Assembly: GCA_934546985.1 (NCBI GenBank)
Contig: CAKTEE010000003.1
Span: 62,001 to 126,000, forward strand
Source of the DNA: an uncultured Eubacteriales bacterium
GTDB lineage: Bacteria; Bacillota; Clostridia; Oscillospirales; Acutalibacteraceae
Direction of reading: 5' to 3'
DNA: 64,000 nt
Shown here: positions 17,114 to 26,755 of the stretch, piece after piece
Position numbering within the stretch: the first letter of the stretch is position 1
Layout: the number at the start of each line of letters is the position of its first letter
Made by a program: the position numbers and the translations under genes
The notes under the pieces: generated by a model
What the model was told of the DNA's origin: nothing
The model's database searches: none
The model's input: the letters and a program-made list of their open reading frames with translations, nothing else

Positions 17114-20100
17114 GTGAATAAAAAGTTCTTTGGAATCTGCGCTGTTATTCTGGCAGCGTTAATCCTCTGCCAAGGCATACCGCTTGGAACATTTATGACG
17201 GCACACGCTGCAATCTTTGAGCAGCCTGTACAAACACCGCAGACGATTACACAAACAGAGTGGAATACCGAGGCTGATCAAAATATCGGGCGAATACCAA
17301 ATTCGGCAATTAAGAGCTACAGCACAAACGCAAGTCCGCAACAATACTGGACGAGCTATCTGAAATACGCCTTTGACGATATTCCGGGTACACACTGGGA
17401 AACCGGTCAGCATAACACCGACACTTTTCACAATCATGTTGATGTTATTTTTTCCGAAAATCAAACCGTTTCCCGTATTGAATACGCACCGAGAACCGAC
17501 AGTGCAGCCGGCAAAGGCTGCGCTCTGAAATATAAGCTCTATTATTCTGCGACCGAGAACGATGATTTTCAGCTTTTGAAAGAAGGCGGCTTCCCCGTAC
17601 AATATACCGGCACTGTGTCGATAAGCTTCCCCAAAACAAACATTAAAAAATTCCGATTCGAGTTCGTTGAAGCATGGGGCAATCCTGGTGATGACGGTTG
17701 GGCAAGTATGTCAATGCTGCACTTTTTCTCAAAGGATATAGGTGACTATCCCGCAAACGAAATTCTTTTAAATGTTTTCACAGATAACACATTTTCAAAA
17801 CTGAAATCCAGCATAACCTACGCTGATATTGACGCCCAGATTAATGCTGCTTCTTCACTTGGCGCGACAAGCCGCAACAAGGTCATTGAAATTTTAAACG
17901 AAGCCAAAACCCGTCTTTTAAATAATCCGTCTTTTTTTGACAACATGACATTTACCCTTTCGCAGAGAGGCAATATGGCTGCAAACAAAAAACGTACTCA
18001 TATGGAGCTTGGGCTTTACTCTTTCGATGCAACGGGCTTCTATGTTAAACCAAATGAAACGATATCAGTATACGCAGACTATGACCCGAGCGACCCTGCA
18101 CCAACCCTCGTTTTCGGCCAATTCGCCGAAATCAGAGGTACACAGAGCGGCTTTAAAACCGATGGTTGGATAAGAACATACTCACTTAAACCGGGCATAA
18201 ACATTATCACCGCTCCGGCGTGGACAGAAAGCACTGAGGAAAACAACTTTGCTCCCTCCGCAATTTACTTCAATAATGATTACTCCCCTGCTGATCAGCA
18301 TCGCGCGCCTAAGGTTCGTCTTGTCGGCGGAACTCGTTTTCCTATGTATGTTCACGGTGTGAGCGATCCTGATGCATTCAAAGCAGAACTTGATGCTTAT
18401 GCGCAGAATATCGTCTCCACCGCACAGGAGGAAGGCGAATTTAACCGCACGGCAAATAACCTAACAAGCAAATATTTCGACATATGCGAGAGCGTTTCGG
18501 ATAACGTCATTCTCACCTCCTCCGCAAGCGGATGCCAAAAAGCTCTTGCCGCAAATCCGTCCGGTAAAACAATTTCGGATACGATGGACAACTGGGAAGC
18601 AATGTATAAGCACTATATGGACGTTTCCGGCTTTGACACGCAAAACCCAAATGCACCGAACTATATGCCTACAGGAAAATTCATCTGCCGCGCATTTTAC
18701 GTCAAGAATGACGGCGTTGGCGCTTATGCGACCACAGGCTATACTGCCTACAACACCGGCACGGCTAACAAACAGAGCAATAATAACGATTATTCAGCCA
18801 TATTTAAATTTGACACACTCGATAAGGCCGGCGGTTGGGGTTATTTTCATGAAATCGGTCACCAGTTTGACAACAGCGACACAGTAAGAGGCGAAGTAAC
18901 CAATAATCTCTATTCACTTATGATGCAGGATTATTTCCAACCATATCCCTCCCAAAACCGACTCGACAAGAACGGGCCTCCCGGTGGCGGCGGTGCTCAG
19001 AATATGTGGGAAAAAATAAAAAAAGGTAATATCAGCGGTCAGCATCCAATGCTTTATCAAGGCAGTTCAACCTCGGCCGGCTACACCAATCCTGAACCGA
19101 CAAATCAGGATGGCGATAATGTTTGGTATCAGTTAGCGGAAATTTATCAGACATTTTTAGTGTATGACGCAGAAAGCATACAGAAAAATGGTTGCAATCT
19201 TTACGGCGCAATGGTGAATGAATTTATCAACTATCCAGAGAGATACAACCGCAACACCAATCGTACAATCGCAACTCAAAATATGGCGCTTGCGATGAGC
19301 AACGTTTTGGGCAAAGACATAACATCACACTTTCAGAATTATAATCACTCAATTGATGCGGATGCAAAAAAGCAAGCAGGAGTTGACGTTCTGCCGAAAG
19401 ATGATAGCAGAAAAAGCTGGTATGCAGATGCAAAGTTACGCGATCCTGCATCATCGGGATTCAATAATCCCAACATTGCTCCGAAAGTCACATACACAGC
19501 CGGCAACGGCGTTACGTTGAACATGAGTCTTCCGGAAGAAAGCGCTAAGGCATTTCTCTGCTATGAAATTAGCCGTGACGGTAAAATTATAGGTCTTGCT
19601 TATGGTACTGATGATTCAACCTCCGCAACATTCACCGATGCCCAAGGTACAGCTGATACGGAATATACCGTTATTGCATATGATCGTGAATGTTACCCCT
19701 CCCAGCCAAAAAACGGCAGCGTTAACTCGCCTAACAATCTTACAATTACCGTTACTAAATCTCCAAGTATCGGTGGTACTGTTCGAGGTGGCGGAATTTA
19801 TCAGAGCGGAGAAACCATAACAATCACCGCCACATCAAATCCCGGATATGAGTTTGATGGATGGTACAAAAACGGAGTGCAAATTTCAAACGACATGGTT
19901 TACAAATTCCCCGCAACAGTAACAGAAACGTATGAAGCGAAATTTATTATAAGTGAGTTCAAGATTAAGAATGTCAATATTTCAGGCAACATCGCAACCG
20001 GTAACAGCTTAACATTCACAGCCGATATTACAGGTGGAGTTCCACCTATAAAATATGCTTTCTATATCGTTGGCGATGGCAAGATTTATTACAAAAGCTC

Positions 20101-20227
20101 CGCTTATACGTTCGCGAACAGCTTCACCTATACACCTAACCAAAAGGGTGAATATACTGTAATTGTATATTCAACCGATAATGTAGATAGGAAATGTACT
20201 TACACAAAAGTGTTTAAAGTTAATTGA
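17114..20227 (+). CDS. Secreted M60/enhancin-like zinc metalloprotease
   Basis: A protein of about 1,037 residues. The GTG at 17114 is preferred to the GTG at 17105 because AAAGGTGA lies at the right distance. A signal peptide is followed by a discoidin-like (F5/8 C) region around residues 45-210, a helical spacer, then the M60 domain with WGYFHEIGHQFDN (zinc-binding HEIGH at about 579-583) and a downstream WYQLAEIYQTF helix. The C-terminal part has a divergent InlB-type repeat (GGTVRGGGIYQSGETITITA, GYEFDGWYKNG) and a final Ig-like domain. M60 enzymes cut mucin-type O-glycoproteins, which would suit a host-associated anaerobe. It carries its own promoter and lies inside the toxin array, flanked by a dead transposase. 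Confidence 0.88.
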   Translation: MNKKFFGICAVILAALILCQGIPLGTFMTAHAAIFEQPVQTPQTITQTEWNTEADQNIGRIPNSAIKSYSTNASPQQYWTSYLKYAFDDIPGTHWETGQHNTDTFHNHVDVIFSENQTVSRIEYAPRTDSAAGKGCALKYKLYYSATENDDFQLLKEGGFPVQYTGTVSISFPKTNIKKFRFEFVEAWGNPGDDGWASMSMLHFFSKDIGDYPANEILLNVFTDNTFSKLKSSITYADIDAQINAASSLGATSRNKVIEILNEAKTRLLNNPSFFDNMTFTLSQRGNMAANKKRTHMELGLYSFDATGFYVKPNETISVYADYDPSDPAPTLVFGQFAEIRGTQSGFKTDGWIRTYSLKPGINIITAPAWTESTEENNFAPSAIYFNNDYSPADQHRAPKVRLVGGTRFPMYVHGVSDPDAFKAELDAYAQNIVSTAQEEGEFNRTANNLTSKYFDICESVSDNVILTSSASGCQKALAANPSGKTISDTMDNWEAMYKHYMDVSGFDTQNPNAPNYMPTGKFICRAFYVKNDGVGAYATTGYTAYNTGTANKQSNNNDYSAIFKFDTLDKAGGWGYFHEIGHQFDNSDTVRGEVTNNLYSLMMQDYFQPYPSQNRLDKNGPPGGGGAQNMWEKIKKGNISGQHPMLYQGSSTSAGYTNPEPTNQDGDNVWYQLAEIYQTFLVYDAESIQKNGCNLYGAMVNEFINYPERYNRNTNRTIATQNMALAMSNVLGKDITSHFQNYNHSIDADAKKQAGVDVLPKDDSRKSWYADAKLRDPASSGFNNPNIAPKVTYTAGNGVTLNMSLPEESAKAFLCYEISRDGKIIGLAYGTDDSTSATFTDAQGTADTEYTVIAYDRECYPSQPKNGSVNSPNNLTITVTKSPSIGGTVRGGGIYQSGETITITATSNPGYEFDGWYKNGVQISNDMVYKFPATVTETYEAKFIISEFKIKNVNISGNIATGNSLTFTADITGGVPPIKYAFYIVGDGKIYYKSSAYTFANSFTYTPNQKGEYTVIVYSTDNVDRKCTYTKVFKVN

Positions 20228-20338
20228 CCATAGGCAAATACAACCGAAAAAAAGGTCTACTTCATTACAGCGGAAATTTTATTAAATGATCTGGTAATTG
20301 CGCAGTCCACAACTAATTTTTTTGTATCCAATAAGAGT

Positions 20339-20905
20339 GTGTCTTTGATTCAGGATATCAACAAAGATTTTTTGTATGAGACGGAAGATAATGCAGAGAT
20401 TACAGTTAAAATCCGCAATGAACATGTGGTTGATTTAGTTTTCACTACTTCTTCCAATGACACTTCCCTTATATCAAGTTACACTGAAAAAATAGAACAA
20501 ATTAAAACGAAACTTGATATCGTAAACCTTTGTTCCGTTGATACTTCTTATTTGTCGGCAAAAGATACATTTGCTTGGACTGAGTATGACCACCTCAATT
20601 ATGATACGTAAAATCCTTATAGTCAGCATATCGTTTATGATGATAATATAAGAATACTGAGATACAGATATGATTATCAGGCACTAAGAGGAGATCTTTA
20701 AATACGAGGACGTTTGCAAGGTACAGCAATTTCAATAGGCAGTGGATTGATAAATGAGAATGATGAACAACTGCGGATTTATGGGGATAATGTAACAATG
20801 ACAAATGATATATACAGCAATAAAACACTCCTAATAGATTCTCCCAATACTTTCGCTACCGATGATTCTAATGGTATATTAGTTTGCAGCGAATGCTGCG
20901 ATTAG
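20339..20905 (+). pseudogene. Two unrecognised coding fragments after the M60 gene
   Basis: One frame (20339-20611, GTG start) encodes 90 residues with TVKIRNEHVVDLVFTT and DTFAWTEYDHL. A second (20714-20905, TTG start) encodes 63 residues with LRIYGDNVTMTNDIYSNKTL, which reads like a strand-rich surface-protein repeat. Neither has a convincing ribosome site and no complete domain is present. They look like pieces of one or two decayed surface proteins. Between 20228 and 20338 I see nothing coding. Confidence 0.4.
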
Positions 20906-21272
20906 CATGGGAAGCAATATTGTAGGTCAAATTTATAAAAATGGCGGTCTTAATAATTTTAATTGTTCTAGTCTAGTTATTGATACAGTTTCAGGTGCTG
21001 TTGGCGGTTTAGCAGGAGGTGCTGGATCGGGAAATTATTTTAGAACATCTAGTCAAGCACTTACAAAAAGAATTGGCAATGCAGTTACTTATAACATTGG
21101 AAAAAGTGCTTCAAAAGAAATAAAAAAAGCTACTACAAATTTTATTAAAAATACTTCCACAAATATTATTAACCAATTGGCAAAAAATATAACCCGTGCT
21201 GCAGTTGCTTCTACAGTTAGCAGTGTTCTTACATCATATTATCGAGATAGATATTTTTATATAGGAAGGTGA
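20883..21272 (+). pseudogene. Cassette 6: toxin-tip fragment without RHS core
   Basis: The frame opens directly after a TAG and begins FAANAAISMGSNIVGQIYKN, then DTVSGAVGGLAGGAGSG. This is the glycine/alanine-rich linker commonly seen just after the RHS core. A basic helical tip follows (KRIGNAVTYNIGKSASKEIK to TSYYRDRYFY). No RHS core precedes it and no ribosome site serves the ATG at 20907. It may be the 3' half of a cassette whose core was lost when neighbouring DNA was rearranged. Confidence 0.6.
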
Positions 21273-21283
21273 CTGTTTTTTAA

Positions 21284-21643
21284 ATGGTTGGAAACTTTAT
21301 TGGCATAATTTCTTGTAACTTCCTAATTTATATAACGATACATACATTATCTTATTTATATGTAAAAAAATATAACAAAAGTAAAATAAAAAAAATCCAT
21401 TCTTCAAAATTATTTTATAAGATAACTCTAAAAAATTATAAACCTTTTATTCCAAATATTTTTTATACTCTGAACATTATATATTTAATATTAATGTTAA
21501 TTTTATTAATATTAAATGTTCTTTATAACTTTAGTTTTTTTCATTTAATTTATCCAATAATAATGCAAACATATGCATTTATTACTATATGCGTAATACT
21601 AATTCTCTGTTTGTATGCTAAATTTACAAAAATGATATTTTAA
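21284..21643 (+). CDS. Small membrane protein, putative immunity of cassette 6
   Basis: A 119-residue, very AT-rich protein 11 nt after the tip, with AGGAAGGTGA upstream. It has three predicted hydrophobic segments: IGIISCNFLIYITIHTLSYL near the N terminus, IYLILMLILLILNVL in the middle, and a C-terminal FITICVILILCL. No family recognised. Its place after a toxin tip suggests immunity, and its membrane location suggests a membrane-acting toxin. Confidence 0.55.
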   Translation: MVGNFIGIISCNFLIYITIHTLSYLYVKKYNKSKIKKIHSSKLFYKITLKNYKPFIPNIFYTLNIIYLILMLILLILNVLYNFSFFHLIYPIIMQTYAFITICVILILCLYAKFTKMIF

Positions 21644-21683
21644 TTTTTATTGTTACAAAATCAAAGTAAATAGACTATCAATT

Positions 21684-21723
21684 ATATGACGGTATTGTGT
21701 AAATACTTGTAATACCGTCATAT
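21684..21723 (+). terminator. Hairpin ending cassette 6
   Basis: ATATGACGGTATT (21684-21696) and its exact reverse complement (21711-21723) enclose a loop starting GTGTAAAT. There is no strong T tract, so termination is likely but not certain. It abuts the start of cassette 7 homology at 21728. Confidence 0.6.
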
Positions 21724-21727
21724 ATAA

Positions 21728-22213
21728 ATCCGCATTCAGAAAACAGTTAACGGTGCAACAACGAAATACTTCATTGAGAACAACAGGGTTGTCCTTGAAA
21801 AGGCCGACAACGAAGAATGCGCTTTCTGGTATGACGGGAATGGTAATGCCGCGGCGTTTGTTATTTACGATACTGCAGGGACGCATCCTTACTACTATTT
21901 CCGCAATGGGCAAGGCGATATTATCGGTTTGTTTGACGGAAACGGAACCATTGTCGCGCGTTACAGCTATGACAGTTGGGGCAATCTGCTTTCCATTAAG
22001 GACAATAATGGTAATGATAAAACGAATGATACCACTTTCATTAGTTACAAAAACCCTCTGCACTACCGCGGCTATTACTACGATTCCGAAACAAAGCTCT
22101 ACTACCTCCAAAGCCGATATTACACCCCTGAGTGGGGTCGCTTCTTGAATGCTGATAAAATCGTAACCGGAGAATTGGCGGGGACAAACATATTTATTTA
22201 CGCAAAAAATTAA
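21728..22213 (+). pseudogene. Cassette 7: RHS core remnant truncated before the tip
   Basis: Homology starts at the codon matching main gene 5954 (IRIQKTVNGATTKYFIE) and continues through VVLEKADNEECAFWYDGNG and YYLQSRYYTPEWGRFLNADK to GTNIFIYAKN and a stop, where other copies continue NNPV. No start codon is available. Several substitutions in conserved core positions mark it as decayed. Confidence 0.8.
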
Positions 22214-22246
22214 TATTATTGGCAATGGATATAACATATATAATGA

Positions 22247-22811
22247 ATTGTAGAGAGAAAAATAAGTAATCCTCCTGCAATTTGTACCAAAGTCCGTTCT
22301 TCTCGTTGTAAATATACTTATCCATTATATGTTCCTCCAAATAAAAATTTCACTTCAAAATCCACTTCACTGTCTAAAAAACATCATGGTTTGAAGTTTT
22401 GTCCCTATCTGGTTTCACTTATCATCAACAGTAACAGAACCTATCTTATCTGCGTTTCAACCATTAAAAACGGCGGCGGAAGCAATAGAATTACTGCGGT
22501 TACTGCAAAAAGATAATCCGAAAAATCAAGAAATAGCCCTTGTGTATACCAGTGGGCTTTTTCGCCAACACGATATAATATTTGCAGTTCCAAGTTGTGT
22601 GTGCTAAACTATTATTGTCATTAGGTTTCATGTCTAATGTCCTCCTTTTGATACTTTCGCGCAGTTGGCAGACCGCAGCTTTATTGTATCAAATTCACGC
22701 TCATTGCTTAAACTTTTTGGGGACTCCCTGGTATAACCGGCAGTCCTTGCACAACAAAAAACCCCTGCCCGCAAAAATGCGGACAGGGGCAATTTTTTCT
22801 AATACCTTAAA
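22247..22811 (+). other. Degenerate end of the array, unexplained reading frame
   Basis: From 22247 to 22516 a frame without a start codon encodes about 89 residues ending FCPYLVSLIINSNRTYLICV, then GGSNRITAVTAKR. It may be the worn tip of cassette 7 after a frameshift. From 22517 to 22761 I see no gene; a weak AGCCC/GGGCT hairpin with TTTTT lies near 22533-22565. Confidence 0.35.
22762..22789 (-). terminator. Terminator of nifJ
   Basis: CCCCTGCCCGC and GCGGACAGGGG pair around AAAAAT. On the minus strand the stem is followed by TTTTTTGTTG. It sits just beyond the nifJ stop codon and may also stop plus-strand transcription from the array, since an AATTTTTTC tract follows on that side. Confidence 0.85.
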
Positions 22812-25800
22812 TTAGTCTTCTTTGCCATACAGCTTTTGAAGCTTAACAAGGTGATCATATCTGTTCATTGCATTCTTTTCAGACTGCTCAAACAGGGATT
22901 CTGCACGATCCGGGAATGCACGCAGCAGGGAGTTGTAACGAACTTCACCCATGATGAAGTCACGATAGCTTGCAGACGGCGCTTTGCTGTCCAAAGAGAA
23001 TGCAGATTCATCCGTATCAACTTTACGCGGGTCATAACGGAAGAGGTTCCAGTAACCGGCCTCAACAGCCTTTTTCTCTTCAGCCTGTGCAATACCCATA
23101 CCGCCCTTGATACCGTGGTTGATACATGGAGCATAAGCGATAATGATAGACGGACCATGATAGCTTTCCGCTTCATGGAACGCTTTAACACACTGGTTGT
23201 AATCAGCGCCCATAGCAACCTGTGCTACGTATACATAACCATAGCTCATAGCAATCTGAGCAAGGTCTTTCTTCTTCGTTACCTTACCGGAAGCAGCAAA
23301 CTGAGCAATTGCGCCGGTTGGGGTAGCCTTAGAAGCCTGACCGCCGGTGTTGGAATAAACCTCGGTATCAAATACGAGGATATTAACATCGTCACCGGAA
23401 GCAATCACATGGTCAAGACCGCCGAAGCCAATATCATATGCCCAGCCGTCGCCGCCGAGAATCCAGATGGATTTCTTCGACAGATAGTCAGCATCCTGCA
23501 GGGTAAGGTTCTTGAGCTCCTCAGCCTCGCCGGAAAGCTGTGCAGCGTTCAACGCATCAATATATGCTTTTGCAGCGCCTTCATTCAATTTGCCGTCAGC
23601 CATTGTATCCAGCCAATTCTGAGCAGCAGCCTTGATTTCATCTGTGCCGATTTCAATTAATTTCTCAGCATAAGCAGCAAGACGCTTACGGATTGCCTGA
23701 TTTGCAAGGTTCATACCAAATCCAAACTCAGCATTATCTTCAAACAGAGAGTTCTGCCAAGCCGGACCATGACCTGCTTTATTTACGGTATAAGGTGTGG
23801 ACGGAGCAGAGCCACCCCAGATAGAGGAACAGCCTGTTGCATTCGCAATATACATTTTATCACCGAAGAGCTGGGTAGCAAGCTTTGCATACGGAGTTTC
23901 ACCACAGCCTGCGCATGCACCGGAGTACTCAAGCAACGGCTGTTTAAACTGGCTGCCCTTAACGGTGGTTTCTTTAAATTTCTCTCCAACTTCCGGCTTC
24001 TCAGGCAGGCTGTGGAGATAGTTGAATTTTTCCTGCTGGTCGATGTTTTCTTCCAGCGGCTTCATTACAAGAGCCTTCTGACCCTTCATGCCTGGGCAGG
24101 TATTGGCGCAGACACCGCAGCCTGTGCAGTCCATGGTGGAAATACCAATCGCAAACTGAAGATCCGGCAGACCGGTCATTTTCTTCATCTTTGTGCCTTC
24201 CGGCGCATTTGCCGCTTCCTCAGCAGTTACAGCAAACGGACGGATAACCGCATGCGGACATACAAGGGAGCAGAAATTACACTGGATACAGTTTTCCGGA
24301 ATCCAAACCGGAACATCTACAGCAATACCGCGCTTTTCAAATGCAGCGGAACCCTGCGGGAACTGGCCGTCAGCCATATCTTTAAAGGTAGAAACCGGCA
24401 GCTTATCACCAAGCTGTCTGCTGATTGGTTCCAGAATTTCCTTAACGAACTTCTTCATTTCCGGACGGTCTGTTTCGATCGTTTTTTCAACGATAACATC
24501 CTCAGCGTCAGCCCATGCAGCAGGAACCTCAACCTTTACAGCGCCTTCCACACCGCGTTCAATTGCAGCATGGTTCATCGCAACAACCTTTTCGCCCTTC
24601 TTGCCGTAGGATTTGGTTGCAGCTTCTTTCATCAGTTCAACAGCCCTGTCAGTCGGGATGATTCCGGAAAGCTTAAAGAATGCAGCCTGCAGGATGGTGT
24701 TTACACGTCCGCCAAGACCCAGTTCTTTTGCAATATGGGTAGCATCAATGGTATAGAACTTAATATCGTTCTTTGCAATATAGCGTTTGATATTTGCCGG
24801 CAGATGCTCGTCGAGCGCCTGTGCATCCCAGGAACAGTTCAGAAGGAAAGTTCCGCCCGGAAGCAGGTCTTCTACCATTTCGTACTTGTCAACATAAGAC
24901 GGGTTATGGCAGGCAACGAAGTCAGCCTTTGTAATATAGTAAGTAGACTTGATCGGCTCTTTACCGAAGCGCAAGTGAGAAATAGTTACGCCGCCGGACT
25001 TTTTAGAGTCATAGGCAAAATAGCCCTGCGCATACATATCAGTATTATCGCCGATAATTTTAATGGAGTTCTTATTTGCACCAACAGTACCGTCAGCGCC
25101 CAGACCCCAGAATTTGCAGGAATGAGTGCCCTTCGGCGTGGTGTTCGGGTTTTCCTTTACCGTCAGGGAGAGATTGGTAACATCATCTTCAATGCCAATG
25201 GTGAAACGCTTTTTCGGGCTTGCGTCTTCCATGTTGCGGTAAACGGAAATAATATTGCCCGGGTTGGTATCCTTGGAACCAAGGCCGTAACGTCCGCCGT
25301 AAACAGGCACATTTGCAAATTGAGTGTCACGCAGAGCGGCAACAACATCCAAATAAAGCGGTTCGCCCAGAGAACCCGGCTCCTTTGTACGGTCAAGTAC
25401 GGAAATACATGTAACCGTAGACGGCAGGGCGGCAATCAGATGTTCTACAGAGAACGGACGGTACAGACGGACTTTTACAAGACCGACTTTTTCTCCGTTA
25501 GCATTCATGTAATCAATGGTTTCTTCAACTGTATCGCAGACAGAACCCATAGCGATGATTACTTTCTCCGCATCAGGAGCGCCGTAATAATTGAAGAGCT
25601 TGTAATTTGTACCAAGCTTTTCATTTACCGCATTCATGTAGTTTTCAACAGCGGTAACAACATCCTCATAGTATGGGTTGCAGGCTTCACGGTTCTGGAA
25701 GAAGATATCGCCGTTTTCAGCGGAACCGCGCAGTACTGGACGCTCCGGATTCAGGGAACGGCGGCGGAAAGCGTTAACGCAGTCCCAGTCAATCAATTCT

Positions 25801-26375
25801 TTGAGTTCTTCATAATCCCAAACGGAAATCTTCTGAATTTCATGGGAAGTACGGAAACCGTCAAAGAAATGCAGGAACGGTACGCGGGATTTCAGGGTGG
25901 AAAGATGAGCTACAGCGCCCAAATCCATAACTTCCTGCACGTTGCTGGAACACAGCATTGCATAACCGGTCTGGCGGCATGCATAAATGTCGGAATGGTC
26001 GCCAAAAATATTCAATGCATGGCTGGCTACGCAGCGCGCAGAAACGTGGATAACGTTCGGCAGCAATTCGCCAGCGATCTTATACATATTAGGTATCATA
26101 AGCAGAAGGCCCTGAGAAGCTGTATAAGTAGTGGTCAGCGCGCCAGCGGCCAAAGAGCCGTGAACTGCACCTGCGGCACCTGCTTCAGACTGCATTTCCG
26201 CTACACGGACGGTCTGACCGAACAGGTTCTTTACGCCGTTGGCAGACATTTTGTCCGTTTCCTCAGCCATGTTTGAGGAAGGAGTGATGGGATAGATAGC
26301 TGCCACTTCCGTAAACGCATAGGAAACGTGTGCGGCGGCGGAGTTACCATCCATGGTTTTCATTTTTCTTGCCAT
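22812..26375 (-). CDS. nifJ: Pyruvate:ferredoxin (flavodoxin) oxidoreductase
   Basis: The 1,187-residue single-chain enzyme decarboxylates pyruvate to acetyl-CoA with reduction of ferredoxin, the central step of fermentative pyruvate use in anaerobes. In order: the N-terminal pyruvate-binding domain (YPITPSSNMAE), domain II, the gamma-type domain, a two-cluster ferredoxin domain (CIQCNFCSLVCPHAV and CTGCGVCANTCPG), and the C-terminal thiamine-diphosphate domain (GACAGCGETPYAK for the proximal cluster, then GDGWAYDIGFGGLDH). GGAGGAC precedes ATG 26375. The length is as expected and all cluster cysteines are present. It is transcribed alone. The 380-bp upstream gap (26376-26755) contains the divergent promoter region. 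Confidence 0.97.
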   Translation of the reverse strand: MARKMKTMDGNSAAAHVSYAFTEVAAIYPITPSSNMAEETDKMSANGVKNLFGQTVRVAEMQSEAGAAGAVHGSLAAGALTTTYTASQGLLLMIPNMYKIAGELLPNVIHVSARCVASHALNIFGDHSDIYACRQTGYAMLCSSNVQEVMDLGAVAHLSTLKSRVPFLHFFDGFRTSHEIQKISVWDYEELKELIDWDCVNAFRRRSLNPERPVLRGSAENGDIFFQNREACNPYYEDVVTAVENYMNAVNEKLGTNYKLFNYYGAPDAEKVIIAMGSVCDTVEETIDYMNANGEKVGLVKVRLYRPFSVEHLIAALPSTVTCISVLDRTKEPGSLGEPLYLDVVAALRDTQFANVPVYGGRYGLGSKDTNPGNIISVYRNMEDASPKKRFTIGIEDDVTNLSLTVKENPNTTPKGTHSCKFWGLGADGTVGANKNSIKIIGDNTDMYAQGYFAYDSKKSGGVTISHLRFGKEPIKSTYYITKADFVACHNPSYVDKYEMVEDLLPGGTFLLNCSWDAQALDEHLPANIKRYIAKNDIKFYTIDATHIAKELGLGGRVNTILQAAFFKLSGIIPTDRAVELMKEAATKSYGKKGEKVVAMNHAAIERGVEGAVKVEVPAAWADAEDVIVEKTIETDRPEMKKFVKEILEPISRQLGDKLPVSTFKDMADGQFPQGSAAFEKRGIAVDVPVWIPENCIQCNFCSLVCPHAVIRPFAVTAEEAANAPEGTKMKKMTGLPDLQFAIGISTMDCTGCGVCANTCPGMKGQKALVMKPLEENIDQQEKFNYLHSLPEKPEVGEKFKETTVKGSQFKQPLLEYSGACAGCGETPYAKLATQLFGDKMYIANATGCSSIWGGSAPSTPYTVNKAGHGPAWQNSLFEDNAEFGFGMNLANQAIRKRLAAYAEKLIEIGTDEIKAAAQNWLDTMADGKLNEGAAKAYIDALNAAQLSGEAEELKNLTLQDADYLSKKSIWILGGDGWAYDIGFGGLDHVIASGDDVNILVFDTEVYSNTGGQASKATPTGAIAQFAASGKVTKKKDLAQIAMSYGYVYVAQVAMGADYNQCVKAFHEAESYHGPSIIIAYAPCINHGIKGGMGIAQAEEKKAVEAGYWNLFRYDPRKVDTDESAFSLDSKAPSASYRDFIMGEVRYNSLLRAFPDRAESLFEQSEKNAMNRYDHLVKLQKLYGKED

Positions 26376-26656
26376 TGTTTATGTGTCCTCCTTTAAAGGA
26401 TTGATAATGAGAAACCGGTTTGTAACAACCTACCCGTAAAGTTTATCATTTTTCCCCCCATATGTAAATATGGTAAGTGCTGAATTTTCTGGTATTTTTG
26501 AAAATTGTTTTATTTTTAACATATTATCTATACCAAAAATTCCGCAAAATCAGCCGCGCACGCTATAAAATCATGCGTATTTGTCATTTCAGCAAACTGT
26601 CTGATTCCGGCTTTTCTTTTCTGTGCAGGGCGTGCGCTCAATCACCCGCAGACATT

Positions 26657-26685
26657 TTGACAAAAACGCTTGGTTACCGTATAAT
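26657..26685 (+). promoter_or_regulatory. Consensus promoter of the CNNM/CBS gene
   Basis: TTGACA (26657-26662), 17 bp, TATAAT (26680-26685): a perfect sigma-A promoter about 70 bp before the start codon. Confidence 0.8.
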
Positions 26686-26755
26686 AAAAAGCAATTCCAC
26701 TTTTTTAAAGGAATTATAAACTTAAATTTCAAAATATGAAAGGAGCAACACTTCC

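Noticed and set aside
773..22213. CRISPR array or integron as an explanation of the repeated units
   Set aside because: The repeats are coding RHS core segments of unequal length with no short regular repeat-spacer pattern, no attC-like sites and no integrase.
23769..26276. An 835-codon open frame antisense to nifJ
   Set aside because: Its length follows from codon bias of the highly conserved enzyme on the other strand; the translation has no domain sense and no ribosome site.
26477..26719. An 80-codon plus-strand frame in the nifJ upstream region
   Set aside because: No ribosome site, and it runs through the consensus promoter of the next gene.
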